NCBI GenBank assembly: GCA_013360585.1
Contig: JABWBH010000044.1
Span: 1 to 43,081, forward strand
Direction of reading: 5' to 3'
DNA length: 43,081 nucleotides
DNA from: Phycisphaerae bacterium
GTDB taxonomy: Bacteria > Planctomycetota > Phycisphaerae > UBA1845
Position 1 is the first letter of the stretch. Each line of letters begins with the position of its first letter. Shown piece after piece: positions 7,731 through 16,305 of this stretch. The notes under the pieces are model-generated. The model saw nothing but the letters and a program-made list of their open reading frames with translations. It had not been told where the DNA came from and made no database searches. The translations under genes were made by a program, and so were the position numbers.

Positions 7731-7991
7731 ATGAATGTTCCCGCGATCCTCGGCCTGCCCGCCGGAAGTGAGTGGTTGCTGATCGCTCTCGTCGCGCTCC
7801 TGTTGTTCGGGCGGCGACTGCCGGAGGTGGCTCGCTCCTTCGGCAAGAGCATCGTCGAGTTCAAGAAGGGCATGCGCGACATCAAGGAGGACGTCGAGTC
7901 TGCGTCGACCGACGAACCGAAACGGTCGCTGCCCGGAGCGGATCCTGCGCCGACCTCGAAAGCTCGATCGGATGAAAAGGCGCACGCCTGA
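7731..7991 (+). CDS. tatA: Sec-independent translocase component TatA/TatE-like (second of two)
   Basis: An 86-residue protein and a clear paralogue of its upstream neighbour. It shares the EWLLIAL transmembrane segment, FGRRLPEVARS and a basic amphipathic helix (SIVEFKKGMRDIKED). A longer polar tail (residues 55-86) contains acidic, then Pro/Ala/Ser-rich sequence. AAAGG overlaps the end of the first gene and serves as ribosome-binding site, so the two are cotranscribed. The longer tail may separate the roles (TatA-like against TatB-like), but the glutamate pattern diagnostic for TatB is not evident. Confidence 0.92.
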   Translation: MNVPAILGLPAGSEWLLIALVALLLFGRRLPEVARSFGKSIVEFKKGMRDIKEDVESASTDEPKRSLPGADPAPTSKARSDEKAHA

Positions 7992-8056
7992 CGCCTTGGG
8001 GCAGGTTCCCACCGCGGGATAGGATCCTTCCGGTATCCTTGAGAGGTGTCGCTGTG

Positions 8057-8575
8057 TCAGGTTGAAACGCGAAACGACCGATCGAACGCCTTGTCGAAAT
8101 CGTACACGTCCGCGAAATCCTCCAGCGCGTCGCCGGGTTGCTTCTGCATCTGTCCGCGCTCGATCGCCTCGAAGACGATCCGCCCGAAGTCAAGCGTCGT
8201 CCGCACTCCCCAACGCTGAAGCACCGCCCGCGCCATCAGGCCCCACTTCTGCATCGCCAGATCCCGCAATCCCCAGCAAAGATCGCCTCCGCGGACGTGA
8301 CGGTTGAGCTTCTCCGGTCCGCCGATCATCTGGATCGCCGAGACGACGCGCGGCGGCAGGCCTCCCTCGCCGTGCAACGCCGTCAGATCCTCCCAGTCCA
8401 GCCCGTGATCCTCCACGAATTTTGCGAGGAACTCGAACGCCCGCGGCGTCGGTCCGTGAACCTGCTCGATCGTATGCGCCAGCCCTTCCCGAACGAACTG
8501 CAGCGCCTCCGGCGCGTAGGACGGCACCCCCTCTCGCATGACATCGTCGGGTTGTCGGATCAGCGGCGCTGACAT
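8057..8575 (-). CDS. Minf_1886 family conserved protein, unknown function
   Basis: A 172-residue cytosolic protein that I recognise from the family restricted mainly to Planctomycetes and Verrucomicrobia (Minf_1886, TIGR04138-like). The diagnostic parts are YAPEALQFVREGLAHT near the start, an acidic-aromatic middle, and the C-terminal AMQKWGLMARAVLQRWGVR, DFGRIVFEAIERGQM and EDFADVYDFDKAF. The start at the ATG 8573-8575 is chosen because conservation begins just after it. The frame is open for 63 more codons of basic, low-complexity sequence. No catalytic motif is known. It reads in the same direction as the ricT-like gene, 185 bp downstream of it. Confidence 0.85.
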   Translation of the reverse strand: MSAPLIRQPDDVMREGVPSYAPEALQFVREGLAHTIEQVHGPTPRAFEFLAKFVEDHGLDWEDLTALHGEGGLPPRVVSAIQMIGGPEKLNRHVRGGDLCWGLRDLAMQKWGLMARAVLQRWGVRTTLDFGRIVFEAIERGQMQKQPGDALEDFADVYDFDKAFDRSFRVST

Positions 8576-8760
8576 CGCTTCGTCTCTGAATCCACTCCGG
8601 GCGCTCGTACGAAACCGAAATACCCCCTCCCCTTTTCTTCGGGCCCGAGGCGGGACTGGATTCAACGACGCCAACTCTTTGAACGCTCCCGGCGGACTCC
8701 CCGAAAGCCCCTCATGTTTTCTTCTCGGCATTGCATCATACGAAACCCCAGCGCCGCGTT

Positions 8761-10332
8761 TCAACCGGGGGGCCGTTCCCGAGGCTTGTCCCTGTGGCCG
8801 CCGGGTTCCGCCTCATTCCGATCAGGCAACGAAGGTCCGGACCCGCCTTTCCCTTCCGTGGAACCCCCGTCTTGCGACCGCCGATCTACGCCGCGCCTGA
8901 CTCGTCGGAAACGCCGGCTCCGACCCGTCGCACTTCCCTCACCGGGAGGCGTTCCGCCCGGCGTACCCGTCTCTGAAGAAGTCCCACCAGCGTCGTCAGG
9001 TTTCCTCGGCGGAATCTCCCGGCGGACCGTCCGGCGGCGCATCCGCCCCCGCGACGCGGAACCAGCGTCCCGGGATGCCGGACCCCTCCGCTGCGGCGAG
9101 GGAGCCGGAGGCGGTGACTCCTGAGAGGCGGGTGATTCGTGCGGCGGCGGAACCGCCCTTTCAGACGACGACCGACCTTCCGCCTCCGCCGTCGGCGCAC
9201 CCGCGCCGTCGGAAGCCCCCGCCTTCGGCGGCGTGCCGTCCTGACGCGACTGACGCCCCTCGTACCCGCGACGAGGCGGACGGATCGCGTCCCCGCGCGC
9301 ACCCTCCACGCCCGCACGCGGACCCTCGACGGACGCCGCTCGCTGAGGCTCCCCAGGCAGCACATCCTCGATCGTCACCGTGATCAGCTTGTCCTCGAAC
9401 GTCTGAACCTGCACCAACTGCGTCAGAATCTGCCGGTTGACGACCACGCCGTCGCCGTGCGCCGTGCGGATCCGCGCCCCGACGCGCGGCAGCTTCTTCG
9501 CCAGATCCTCATACGACTCATGCTCATATCGCAGGCAGCACTTCAACCGGCCGCAGCGCCCGGACACCTTCGACGGGTCCACCGTCTGCTTCTGAAGCTT
9601 CGCCATCTTCATCGAGACCGGTTTGAGCGTCTTGAGGAACACCTTGCAGCAGCATTCCCGACCGCACGTCTCGTAATCCGCCAGCAGCCGAGCTTCGTCC
9701 CGCGCGCCGATCTGCACCATCTGAATCCGCGTCTGAAGCTCCGCCAGAAGATCCCGCACCAGGTCGCGGAAGTCGATCCGCCCCTCGGCGCTGAAGTAAA
9801 AAATCGCCCGCTCCCCCCCGAAGAGCAGCTCGCACTCGATCACTTTGATCGGAAGTCCGTGCTTCTTCGCCAGCTCGCGGCACAGCTCCCGGTGTGCGGG
9901 GATCACGCTTTGAAGACGGGCGCATTCCGCCAGGTCGGCCCGGTTCGCCTCGCGCAGGATGCGCCCCGCATCAAAAAGAAACGATTCCTCCCCGCTGTTG
10001 CGGACATACTCCCGCACTTGATCGCGGGTCACCGACTTCGAGCACCCGTTGCACACCAGCGACACTTGCTCGCCGATCTCCAGCCCCCGCGACGTCTGAA
10101 TCACCACCCGCGACCCGCACGTGAACTTCATGTTCGACGGGTACGTAAATTCGCCGATGTGCTTCATGTATCCGTAGCGCACCGCCGTCGTCGGGTAGAT
10201 CTTCTCCAGCCCGTTGCCGCAGCGCGAGTCCTCTTCCCCCGAACCGCACGAGGAACAGCCGGACCGCGTCTTATGCTCCGGCTCGAACACCGGCAACGAT
10301 TGAAGTATTTCGTCTATGTTGATTCGAACCAA
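8761..10332 (-). CDS. ricT: PSP1-domain protein, RicT/YaaT-like, with long disordered tail
   Basis: Begun at the TTG at 10330-10332, the product has 523 residues. The open frame extends upstream to 10446, but that stretch is Arg-rich and includes a -10-like TATAAT, so the TTG is preferred. Residues about 40-300 form the PSP1 region, with the Cys-rich motifs CGRECCCKVFLKTL and VSGRCGRLKCCLRYE that in RicT (YaaT) help bind iron-sulfur clusters. Another cysteine group (CSSCGSGEEDSRCGNG) lies near the start. In Bacillus RicT joins RicA and RicF to steer RNase Y and RNA maturation; neither partner is adjacent here. The last 220 residues or so are Pro/Ser/Arg/Gly-rich and look disordered and possibly nucleic-acid binding. 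Confidence 0.85.
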   Translation of the reverse strand: MVRINIDEILQSLPVFEPEHKTRSGCSSCGSGEEDSRCGNGLEKIYPTTAVRYGYMKHIGEFTYPSNMKFTCGSRVVIQTSRGLEIGEQVSLVCNGCSKSVTRDQVREYVRNSGEESFLFDAGRILREANRADLAECARLQSVIPAHRELCRELAKKHGLPIKVIECELLFGGERAIFYFSAEGRIDFRDLVRDLLAELQTRIQMVQIGARDEARLLADYETCGRECCCKVFLKTLKPVSMKMAKLQKQTVDPSKVSGRCGRLKCCLRYEHESYEDLAKKLPRVGARIRTAHGDGVVVNRQILTQLVQVQTFEDKLITVTIEDVLPGEPQRAASVEGPRAGVEGARGDAIRPPRRGYEGRQSRQDGTPPKAGASDGAGAPTAEAEGRSSSERAVPPPHESPASQESPPPAPSPQRRGPASRDAGSASRGRMRRRTVRREIPPRKPDDAGGTSSETGTPGGTPPGEGSATGRSRRFRRVRRGVDRRSQDGGSTEGKGGSGPSLPDRNEAEPGGHRDKPRERPPG

Positions 10333-10374
10333 GGCAAAGACCCCCGACCGGTCCGGGCACGACCGGCGACGGGG

Positions 10375-10380
10375 ATTATA
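10375..10380 (-). promoter_or_regulatory. -10-like TATAAT upstream of the RicT-like gene
   Basis: A perfect TATAAT on the minus strand lies 42 bp before the chosen TTG start. No convincing -35 is seen 16-18 bp further up. Its main value is to argue that codons upstream of it are not translated. Confidence 0.35.
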
Positions 10381-10639
10381 CGGGCGGCAGGTGCGCCGCG
10401 ATACCGATCCCCGGAATAAAAAGGCACTCCCGCGACCCAACCGCACCCGTCAGGAAATGCCGCGGCCTGAGGCTCCACGTAACTCTGGCTCCCGGACGTT
10501 GGGTTTGTATGAACTTACAAAAGACGGAACCATCGCTGGGGAGTGTCCCGCCTCGCTGGCGTAGCCGACCCTCACGTGTCTCGCAAGATGACCGAAGCGT
10601 CGTTCCCCCGGTGGGATGACCCCAGTGCCGTCGCCCCGA

Positions 10640-10770
10640 AAGATCATCCGGGTTTCATAGCCCCGGAAGGGGCGCCGGAAAACAGCCCAGCCCGCCAGGG
10701 CTGGGAAACCGTCGCTGACGAACCGGGAGTCCCGGAGGGACGACAGAAGTTCAAGGGGAGCGGTGGTCGT
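10640..10770. repeat. intergenic repeat with three short hairpins
   Basis: The gap between the RicT-like and transporter genes (10333-10856) holds no credible gene. It does hold three close hairpins: GCCCC/GGGGC at 10660-10673, the perfect 8-bp stem CCCAGCCC/GGGCTGGG at 10686-10705, and GTCCC/GGGAC at 10739-10751. The layout resembles the GCCCCGGAGGGGC-type intergenic repeats I associate with planctomycete genomes. That association is from memory and unchecked. Confidence 0.5.
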
Positions 10771-10856
10771 CGCGCCGCTGATCTGCCGTTCCATCTGGGC
10801 CTCAGCGCACGTCGCCCCACCACGCAACCGCTGCGACCACCGGCCCGTCCTCATCG

Positions 10857-12659
10857 TCACGACGGCGTCGCGCCGCCGCCCGTCGCTTCCACGTTCCACA
10901 GCAACGGAACCAGCAGCGAGGTCGTCAGCCACATCGCCACGTTCAGCGGAATCCCTACCCGGAAATAATCCGTGAAGCGGTAGCCTCCCGGTCCGTATAC
11001 CATCAGGTTCGTCGCGTACCCGATCGGAGTCGAGAAACTCGCCGACGCCGCCATCATGATCGTCACCGCAAAGGGCGTAAAATCGATCCCCAGCCGCTGA
11101 GATGCCGTGAACGCGATCGGAAACACCAGCGCCGCCGCCGCGTTGTTCGTGATCAGCTCCGTCAGAACCATCGTCACCCCGTAGACGACGAAGATCAGCA
11201 GCCACGGATGACTGCCTGCCATCGCGATGATGTCCGCCGCCACCACCTGCGCCAGACCGCTGTCCTCCACCGCGTACCCCAGCCCCATCGAAGCCGCGAT
11301 GATCGTCAGCACCTGCCAGTCCACCGACCGCCGCGCCACCGTCGTCGTGCAGCACCGCGTGATGATCATCAGTCCCGCCGCCAGCATTGCCGCATGCATC
11401 ATCGGCAGCAGGTTCGTCCCCGCCGCCACGACCATCCCGCCGAGGATCGCCACCGCCACGATCGCCCGGTCGTGACGCGGCGGCGTCGAATCCTCCACCT
11501 GGCTGACCAGATAAAAATCCCGCGAGTTGCGATGCTGCTCCACGAACGAGGGCGGCGCCTCCAGCAGCAGCGTGTCGCCCGCCTCCACGATGATGTCGCC
11601 GATCTTCTTGCGGATCCGCTCCCCGTTCCGCCCCACCGCGATGACCGCTGCGCCGTACGTCGTGCGGAATTTCGCGTCGCGGATCGTCTGTCCCACGATC
11701 TTGCATGTGTTCGAGACCACCGCCTCGATCAGCCCGCGCTTTGACCGCGGCGCATCCAGCTTGAACACCTGGTTCGTCGCCGGAAGCAGCCCCCGGATCT
11801 TTTGAAGATCCACGATCGACTCGACGATCCCCGCAAAGACCAGCCGGTCTCCCCCCGCCAACCGCTCCTGCGGACCCACCGCCGCAAGCACCCGCCCCTC
11901 ACGCTCGATCTCGATCAGGTACATCCCCGGCAGATGTCGCAGACCGGCCTCCTCGATCGACTTCCCCGCAACCGGCCCCCCGGGCTCCACCATCATCTCC
12001 ACCGTATATTCGCGAGGATCGTCCTGCACGCTGATGACCGGCTTGCGTTCCGGCAGCAAGCGGCGGCTGAAGAAAATCAGGTAGATCAGCCCCAGAATCG
12101 CACACGGAACGCCGATCCACGTCACCGTGAACATCCCCAGTCCGCGCTCCCACCCCGGTTGTTTTTGCAACATGCCGTTGACCACGAGGTTGGTGCTCGT
12201 CCCGATCAACGTGCAGGTTCCGCCGAGGATCGTCGCGTAGCTGAGCGGAATCAGCAGCTTCGACACCGAGAACCGACACTTCTTCGCCCACTCACTGACC
12301 ACCGGCAGCATCATCGCCACCAGCGGCGTGTTGTTCATGAACGCGCTCATCACGCACGACGGGACGGTGAGGCGGATCTGCGCCGATTGCAGCGACTTGG
12401 GAAGCCCGAGAATGCGCTGCGCCAGAAACCCGATCCCCCCCGTCTCCCGCAGGCCCGCGACGACGATGTACAACACCCCCACCGTCACCATGCCTTCGTT
12501 GGACAGGCCCGCCAGCGCCCGCTCCGTCGTCAGCACCCCGAAGAGCATCAGGAGCGTCACCCCGCCGATCAGCACAATGTCCGGCGCAATCCGCGTGAAG
12601 ATCAACGTTCCCAGAATCACGCCGATCACGCCCAGCGTAAACCACGCTTCCCAGCCCAT
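10857..12659 (-). CDS. SLC13/DASS-type anion transporter with two RCK_C (TrkA-C) domains
   Basis: A 600-residue inner-membrane protein. The N-terminal half has about six helices, including the clamshell motifs SAFMNNTPLVAMMLP and ILGGTCTLIGTSTNLV that bind Na+ and the anion in the divalent-anion/Na+ symporter family. The middle (residues about 210-380) carries two TrkA-C-like cytosolic domains (EYTVEMMVEPGGPVAGKSI; IVGQTIRDAKFRTTYGAAVI). The C-terminal half has a second set of helices with ELITNNAAAALVFPIA and the pseudo-symmetric STPIGYATNLMV. This YfbS-like layout is often annotated as sulfate or citrate transport, and substrate cannot be read from sequence. GAGGGA lies close to the ATG. 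Divergent from the PEGA lipoprotein gene. Confidence 0.9.
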   Translation of the reverse strand: MGWEAWFTLGVIGVILGTLIFTRIAPDIVLIGGVTLLMLFGVLTTERALAGLSNEGMVTVGVLYIVVAGLRETGGIGFLAQRILGLPKSLQSAQIRLTVPSCVMSAFMNNTPLVAMMLPVVSEWAKKCRFSVSKLLIPLSYATILGGTCTLIGTSTNLVVNGMLQKQPGWERGLGMFTVTWIGVPCAILGLIYLIFFSRRLLPERKPVISVQDDPREYTVEMMVEPGGPVAGKSIEEAGLRHLPGMYLIEIEREGRVLAAVGPQERLAGGDRLVFAGIVESIVDLQKIRGLLPATNQVFKLDAPRSKRGLIEAVVSNTCKIVGQTIRDAKFRTTYGAAVIAVGRNGERIRKKIGDIIVEAGDTLLLEAPPSFVEQHRNSRDFYLVSQVEDSTPPRHDRAIVAVAILGGMVVAAGTNLLPMMHAAMLAAGLMIITRCCTTTVARRSVDWQVLTIIAASMGLGYAVEDSGLAQVVAADIIAMAGSHPWLLIFVVYGVTMVLTELITNNAAAALVFPIAFTASQRLGIDFTPFAVTIMMAASASFSTPIGYATNLMVYGPGGYRFTDYFRVGIPLNVAMWLTTSLLVPLLWNVEATGGGATPS

Positions 12660-12944
12660 CAGTCCCTCAACTCTCCCGCAGCGCGTTCAGGAACTGCCGC
12701 GCGACAGCCCCTGACCTCGCCTCCGCGCCGGTCCCGATCGTAACGCAACTCGGATGATCTATCGACGCCGCAAACGCGGGATCATACTCTCCGGCGAGGA
12801 TTGCGCGTTCCCCGCAGGTTCAGCGCCTTTCGCCCGCCGCCTCCCCGCGGTAGAACTCCCCTCAAACCCCGGCCGACCGACCCGAGGCGCCCGCGGAGAC
12901 AGGACGGAAATCGCGTGGGGTCGCCGCGTGAGGAGGCGTAACGA

Positions 12945-13385
12945 ATGCTGCGGTCAAACCGATGGCGGATCGTTCTTTTAAGTACGAGCTTCGCCGTGCT
13001 TCTAGGCGCGGGCTGCGTCCGGCGAACCCTCACCATCCAGACCGAGCCCAGCGGCGCCATCGTGCGCCTCAACGACCGCGAGATCGGACGCTCCTCCGTC
13101 ACCGTCGACTTCGTCTGGTACGGCGACTACGACGTCCTGATCCGCAAGGAAGGATACAAAACGCTTCAGACCAACTGGGTCATCCCCACGCCCTGGTATC
13201 AGCACCCGCCGTTCGACTTCTTCGCCGAAATCCTCTGGCCCGGACGCATCGTCGACGCGCACTCGCGCACCTTCCAGCTCGAACCCGAAACCCCTCCGAC
13301 GCCGCAGGAATTGCAGGAGCGGGCGATGCAGACCCGAAGTGAAGCCCTCGGTCTCAAACCCGCCGACACGTCCCCTGAACCGTGA
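12945..13385 (+). CDS. PEGA-domain lipoprotein
   Basis: A 146-residue protein with a strong GAGGAGG site before the ATG. The signal peptide ends at the lipobox LLGAGC (Cys24). It is followed directly by a PEGA repeat (LTIQTEPSGAIVRLNDREIG ends near residue 48), with the usual tail DYDVLIRKEGYKTL. PEGA domains are surface beta modules. The remaining part (TPWYQHPPFDFFAEILWPG and a polar tail) matches a compact lipoprotein type common in planctomycetes. Its function is not known. The 285-bp divergent gap with the transporter gene shows no clear promoter. Confidence 0.88.
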   Translation: MLRSNRWRIVLLSTSFAVLLGAGCVRRTLTIQTEPSGAIVRLNDREIGRSSVTVDFVWYGDYDVLIRKEGYKTLQTNWVIPTPWYQHPPFDFFAEILWPGRIVDAHSRTFQLEPETPPTPQELQERAMQTRSEALGLKPADTSPEP

Positions 13386-13564
13386 CGGATTTCGCCGCAG
13401 CCGGCCTCGAGTCCCCTCCGGATTGCGACGACCGTGAAGGGGCGAGTTCGATAGCGGAGGGATGGTACTGGGGCATGAGAGGCCCGGATCCTTCGGAAAC
13501 GCGGGCGCGTTCTGAATCCTCCGGACGAAGTTCGCCCCCCCCCCGACGATTGCCCAGGGCACGG

Positions 13565-13717
13565 TTACTCGCAGTCGTCCGGCGTGGCGCAGGCGGCACA
13601 CAGGGACGCACCGCCGAGTCCGAAGACGGCGCTTTGTCCAGAGTGAGCCAGGATGTACGGCGCGGTGGCGCCGCCGGAATACGCCACCGACTCGCAGTGG
13701 CGGGATAAGGTTGACAC
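13565..13717 (-). CDS. possible small protein or gene remnant
   Basis: A 50-residue frame from a GTG at 13715-13717 to TAA at 13565. The product, with SVAYSGGATAPYILAHSGQ and ending CAACATPDDCE, has three closely spaced cysteines and no low-complexity look, unlike the other frames in the gap. There is no good ribosome-binding site and no recognised family. It may be the 3' end of a decayed gene. Confidence 0.2.
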   Translation of the reverse strand: MSTLSRHCESVAYSGGATAPYILAHSGQSAVFGLGGASLCAACATPDDCE

Positions 13718-13822
13718 GCTGTCTCAGAACCCGGGTGAAAGGCCCTCCCGCGGACCTTCGCTTCGTCTACGATTCTACCGGGCGTCATGTTCGGACCGCC
13801 GGAAAAAAGTGAAAAAACCGAG

Positions 13823-13841
13823 CCGCGGGCTTCAGCCCGCG
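13823..13841 (+). repeat. GAGCCGCG-family palindrome, copy 2
   Basis: CCGCGGGCTTCAGCCCGCG contains a stem GCGGGCT/AGCCCGC with a two-base loop and is preceded by AACCGAG. The reverse complement of the same sequence, including the flanking GAGCCGCG, occurs at 39868-39891 at the truncation point of the ATPase fragment. Confidence 0.7.
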
Positions 13842-14006
13842 CGAATCCTCGACCCGGCGAGCCCTCGACATGCGATCCCCCACCCGTCCCCGCAAACGCA
13901 GCCAACCGGCGACAGGCGACAGCAGCCGGCGCGCAGGAGCCGGAAGCTGAAAACTGCACTCCCGAAGTCGAACGCTGAAAAGCGAAGGCGAAGGCGCGAT
14001 CTGAAA

Positions 14007-14031
14007 ACCGAGCCGCGCCCGTCAGGAAGCG
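14007..14031 (+). repeat. GAGCCGCG-family short element, copy 3
   Basis: ACCGAGCCGCGCCCGTCAGG followed by AAGCG; 24 of 25 bases are identical to 5608-5632. Like copy 2 it is preceded by a short A-run. Confidence 0.65.
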
Positions 14032-14080
14032 AGCGCTTCAAGCCCCCCAGGCGGGTCATGAACCGGCGCGAATGAACTCG

Positions 14081-14110
14081 CATGCTCACGCGGAGTACCG
14101 CGAGAGCATG
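14081..14110. repeat. hairpin CATGCTCACGCGG / CCGCGAGAGCATG
   Basis: A 13-bp stem with one mismatch around a four-base loop. It lies about 100 bp past the stop of the flavoprotein gene and next to another hairpin, which suggests a REP/BIME-like pair. Confidence 0.7.
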
Positions 14111-14122
14111 CCACCCCACCTT

Positions 14123-14168
14123 CTACTCCTCCAGCATGGCCAGGCGAGTGCGCCAGGCCATGTCACCC
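14123..14168 (-). repeat. hairpin element bracketing sdhA, left copy (inverted)
   Basis: The reverse complement matches the copy at 16453-16497 at 43 of 45 positions. The core is a CATGGCCTGGCG-type stem with one mismatch (14135-14162), followed by the tail GGAGGAGTA. Its orientation is opposite to the copy on the other side of the flavoprotein gene. It could also act as a 3' stabilising stem for that gene's transcript. Confidence 0.8.
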
Positions 14169-14208
14169 GTCGGAGTCCTGCGCGTTGGCCGGAGTCTACT
14201 GTGTGGTC

Positions 14209-16209
14209 TTACGCCGCCCCCACCGCCTCCCGCTTCTTTTCATCAAAAGGGCCGCGCTTCCCCCTCGCGATCCGCTCCTTCCAAACCTCCTCGATGATCT
14301 CCGCCCCCTTCAGGCCGTACGTTCGCGGGCGCGGGGGGATTGCGCTGGTGTCCACGGCCTCATACGACAGCGTGAACCCGCCTTTCCCGTCGTGCGTCGC
14401 CACCGTGGTCTTCAGCCACTTGTCGATGTTCTTCTGGAACGCGTCGCACCAGGCTTCCGCTTCTCGGCGGAGGTCGGCCGGGTTTTCCGCCTTCGGACCG
14501 GGGATCTCGAAATCCGGCTTGTAATGCGCCCCGCGGCACTCGTCGCGCTGGAGCGCCCCCTGGGCGATGATCTTCGCCAGAAGCAGCATATCGCTCAGCG
14601 CCCGCGTGAAGCTGAGGTTCTGGTTGGTCCAGTTCGCCTTGTCGGACAGACTGACGCGCTTGTAGCGCTCGGTCAGGTCGTCGATCTTCGAGAGGGTCTC
14701 CGTAATCGCCTTGTTGTAGCGCACGACGGTGACGTTGCGGGTCATCGTGTCGCCGAGTTCCGCATGAATCTTGTACGGGTTCTCCGTGCCCTCATTGCGG
14801 ATGAGCTTGTCGTAGTCGGTCTTGTGCCGCTTGACGGCGCCCTCGAAGAGCGTGCTGGAGGCGTCCGTCGCCGCCTTCGCTCCCTTGCGACCGGCCATGT
14901 AGGACTCGATCGACGGCGCGACGATCAGTCCGGAGAAGATGCACGACAGGAGCGAGTTGGCCCCGAGGCGGTTGGCGCCGTGGTACTGGTAGTCGGCCTC
15001 GCCGATCGCATACAAGCCGGGCACGTTGGTCATCTGGTTCTTCGGCGATCCGAGCTTCAGCCCGCCGGTCGCGGCGTCTTTTTCGTAATCGACCCACATG
15101 CCGCCCATCGTGTAGTGGACCGCCGGGAAAATCTTCATCGGCGTCTTGCGCGGGTCGACGCCCTGGAACGTCTCGTAGATTTCGAGAATGCCGTCGAGCT
15201 TCTTCTGCTGCGCGGGCGGAAGCTCGGTCACGTCGAGGTAGACGCAGAGGCGTTCGGCCTCAACCGACAGACCGCCGTTGACGCACACGTCGAAAATTTC
15301 GCGCGTGGCGATGTCGCGCGGGACGAGGTTGCCGTACTTCGGATAGCGCTCCTCGAGGAAGTAGTAGCGCTCCTCCTTCGGGATGGTGAGGGGATCACGC
15401 GGATCGTGGGGCTTTTTCGGAACCCAGACGCGCCCGCCTTCGCCACGCGCCGACTCGCTCATGAGCCGAAGCTTGTCCGTACCGGGGATCGCCGTCGGAT
15501 GAACCTGGATGAACTCGCCGTTGGCGTACTTCACGCCCGCGCGGAAGGCCCGCCCGGCGGCGCCGCCCGTGCAGATCATCGACATCGTGCTGCGCCCGAA
15601 GACGAGCCCGTTTCCGCCGGTGGCGAGCACGACGGCGTCGCCGGGAAACGCCCGGATCTCCATCGAGAACATGTCCTGCGCGACCACGCCGCGGCACGCG
15701 CCCGAATCATCCAGCACCGGCCCGAGGAACTCCCAGTATTCGTACTTGCTGACCAGCCCCTCGGATTCCCACCTCCGCACCTGCTCGTCGAGGGCGTAGA
15801 TGAGCTGCTGACCGGTGGTCGCGCCGGCGAAGGCGGTGCGCTTGTACAGCGTGCCGCCGAAGCGTCGCTGATCGCGGAAGCCCTCCGGGGTACGGTTGAA
15901 CGGCACGCCGATGCGGTCGAGCAGGTCGATGACCCGCGGACCCCAGTCGCACATCTCCTTGATCGGCGGTTGATGGGCGAGGAAGTCGCCGCCGTAAACC
16001 GTGTCGTCGAAGTGCTTGAACTCGTTGTCGCCCTGCTGACGGGTGACGTCGTTGACCGAGTTGATCCCGCCCTGCGCGCAGACCGAGTGCGAGCGCTTCA
16101 CCGGGACCATGCTGATGAGGTCCACATGTACGCCCATCTCCGCCAGCTTCATCGCCGCCGCCAACCCCGCCAGACCCCCGCCCACGATGACCACGTTCTG
16201 CTTCGCCAT
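14209..16209 (-). CDS. sdhA: succinate dehydrogenase / fumarate reductase flavoprotein subunit
   Basis: A 666-residue FAD protein from the ATG at 16207-16209; an upstream TTG adds two codons. It begins with the dinucleotide-binding motif VVIVGGGLAGLAAAMKLAE. RSHSVCAQGGIN follows, where His41 is the residue that covalently carries FAD in this family. Substrate-site motifs include HPTAIPGTDKLRLMSESARG and HYTMGGMWVD, and the FAD end is ADYQYHGANRLGANSLLSC. The length and the long C-terminal helical domain fit the cytochrome-b-linked (Bacillus/epsilon-type) SdhA/FrdA. It would oxidise succinate to fumarate in the TCA cycle, or the reverse, with SdhB and SdhC. Neither subunit gene is adjacent, and hairpin repeats border it on both sides. 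Confidence 0.95.
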   Translation of the reverse strand: MAKQNVVIVGGGLAGLAAAMKLAEMGVHVDLISMVPVKRSHSVCAQGGINSVNDVTRQQGDNEFKHFDDTVYGGDFLAHQPPIKEMCDWGPRVIDLLDRIGVPFNRTPEGFRDQRRFGGTLYKRTAFAGATTGQQLIYALDEQVRRWESEGLVSKYEYWEFLGPVLDDSGACRGVVAQDMFSMEIRAFPGDAVVLATGGNGLVFGRSTMSMICTGGAAGRAFRAGVKYANGEFIQVHPTAIPGTDKLRLMSESARGEGGRVWVPKKPHDPRDPLTIPKEERYYFLEERYPKYGNLVPRDIATREIFDVCVNGGLSVEAERLCVYLDVTELPPAQQKKLDGILEIYETFQGVDPRKTPMKIFPAVHYTMGGMWVDYEKDAATGGLKLGSPKNQMTNVPGLYAIGEADYQYHGANRLGANSLLSCIFSGLIVAPSIESYMAGRKGAKAATDASSTLFEGAVKRHKTDYDKLIRNEGTENPYKIHAELGDTMTRNVTVVRYNKAITETLSKIDDLTERYKRVSLSDKANWTNQNLSFTRALSDMLLLAKIIAQGALQRDECRGAHYKPDFEIPGPKAENPADLRREAEAWCDAFQKNIDKWLKTTVATHDGKGGFTLSYEAVDTSAIPPRPRTYGLKGAEIIEEVWKERIARGKRGPFDEKKREAVGAA

Positions 16210-16305
16210 GTCCAATATCCACGCGCCAACCCTCTTCCCGTGACCCCGCCAGCTTAGGATTGCCTGCCCTTTTCATCAAGCGGAACGCGGGTGCGGGTGG
16301 GGTCT

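Larger units (their letters stand above)
13386..14208. other. 823-bp gene-poor stretch rich in short repeats
   Basis: No full-length gene is supported between the PEGA gene and the flavoprotein gene. The stretch holds a GAGCCGCGGGCTTCAGCCCG palindrome (13823-13841), a second GAGCCGCG-type copy (14007-14031), and two hairpins (14081-14110 and 14135-14162). A 50-codon minus-strand frame (13565-13717, GTG start) encodes a small Cys-containing tail (GGASLCAACATPDDCE). It is the only candidate short gene and is weakly supported. Confidence 0.6.

Noticed and set aside
10320-10332. GATTCGAACC resembling the reverse complement of a tRNA T-arm
   Set aside because: No acceptor stem, anticodon arm or CCA-like end can be folded around it. 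It is the first codons of the RicT-like gene.
13354-13959. A 201-codon minus-strand frame in the gap after the PEGA gene
   Set aside because: It overlaps the end of the PEGA gene, runs through repeat palindromes, and encodes low-complexity Arg/Ser/Pro sequence.
14185-16257. A 690-codon open frame on the plus strand opposite sdhA
   Set aside because: It is the antisense shadow of a highly conserved gene in GC-rich DNA. Its product is Arg/His/Leu-rich with no domain, and it has no ribosome-binding site.
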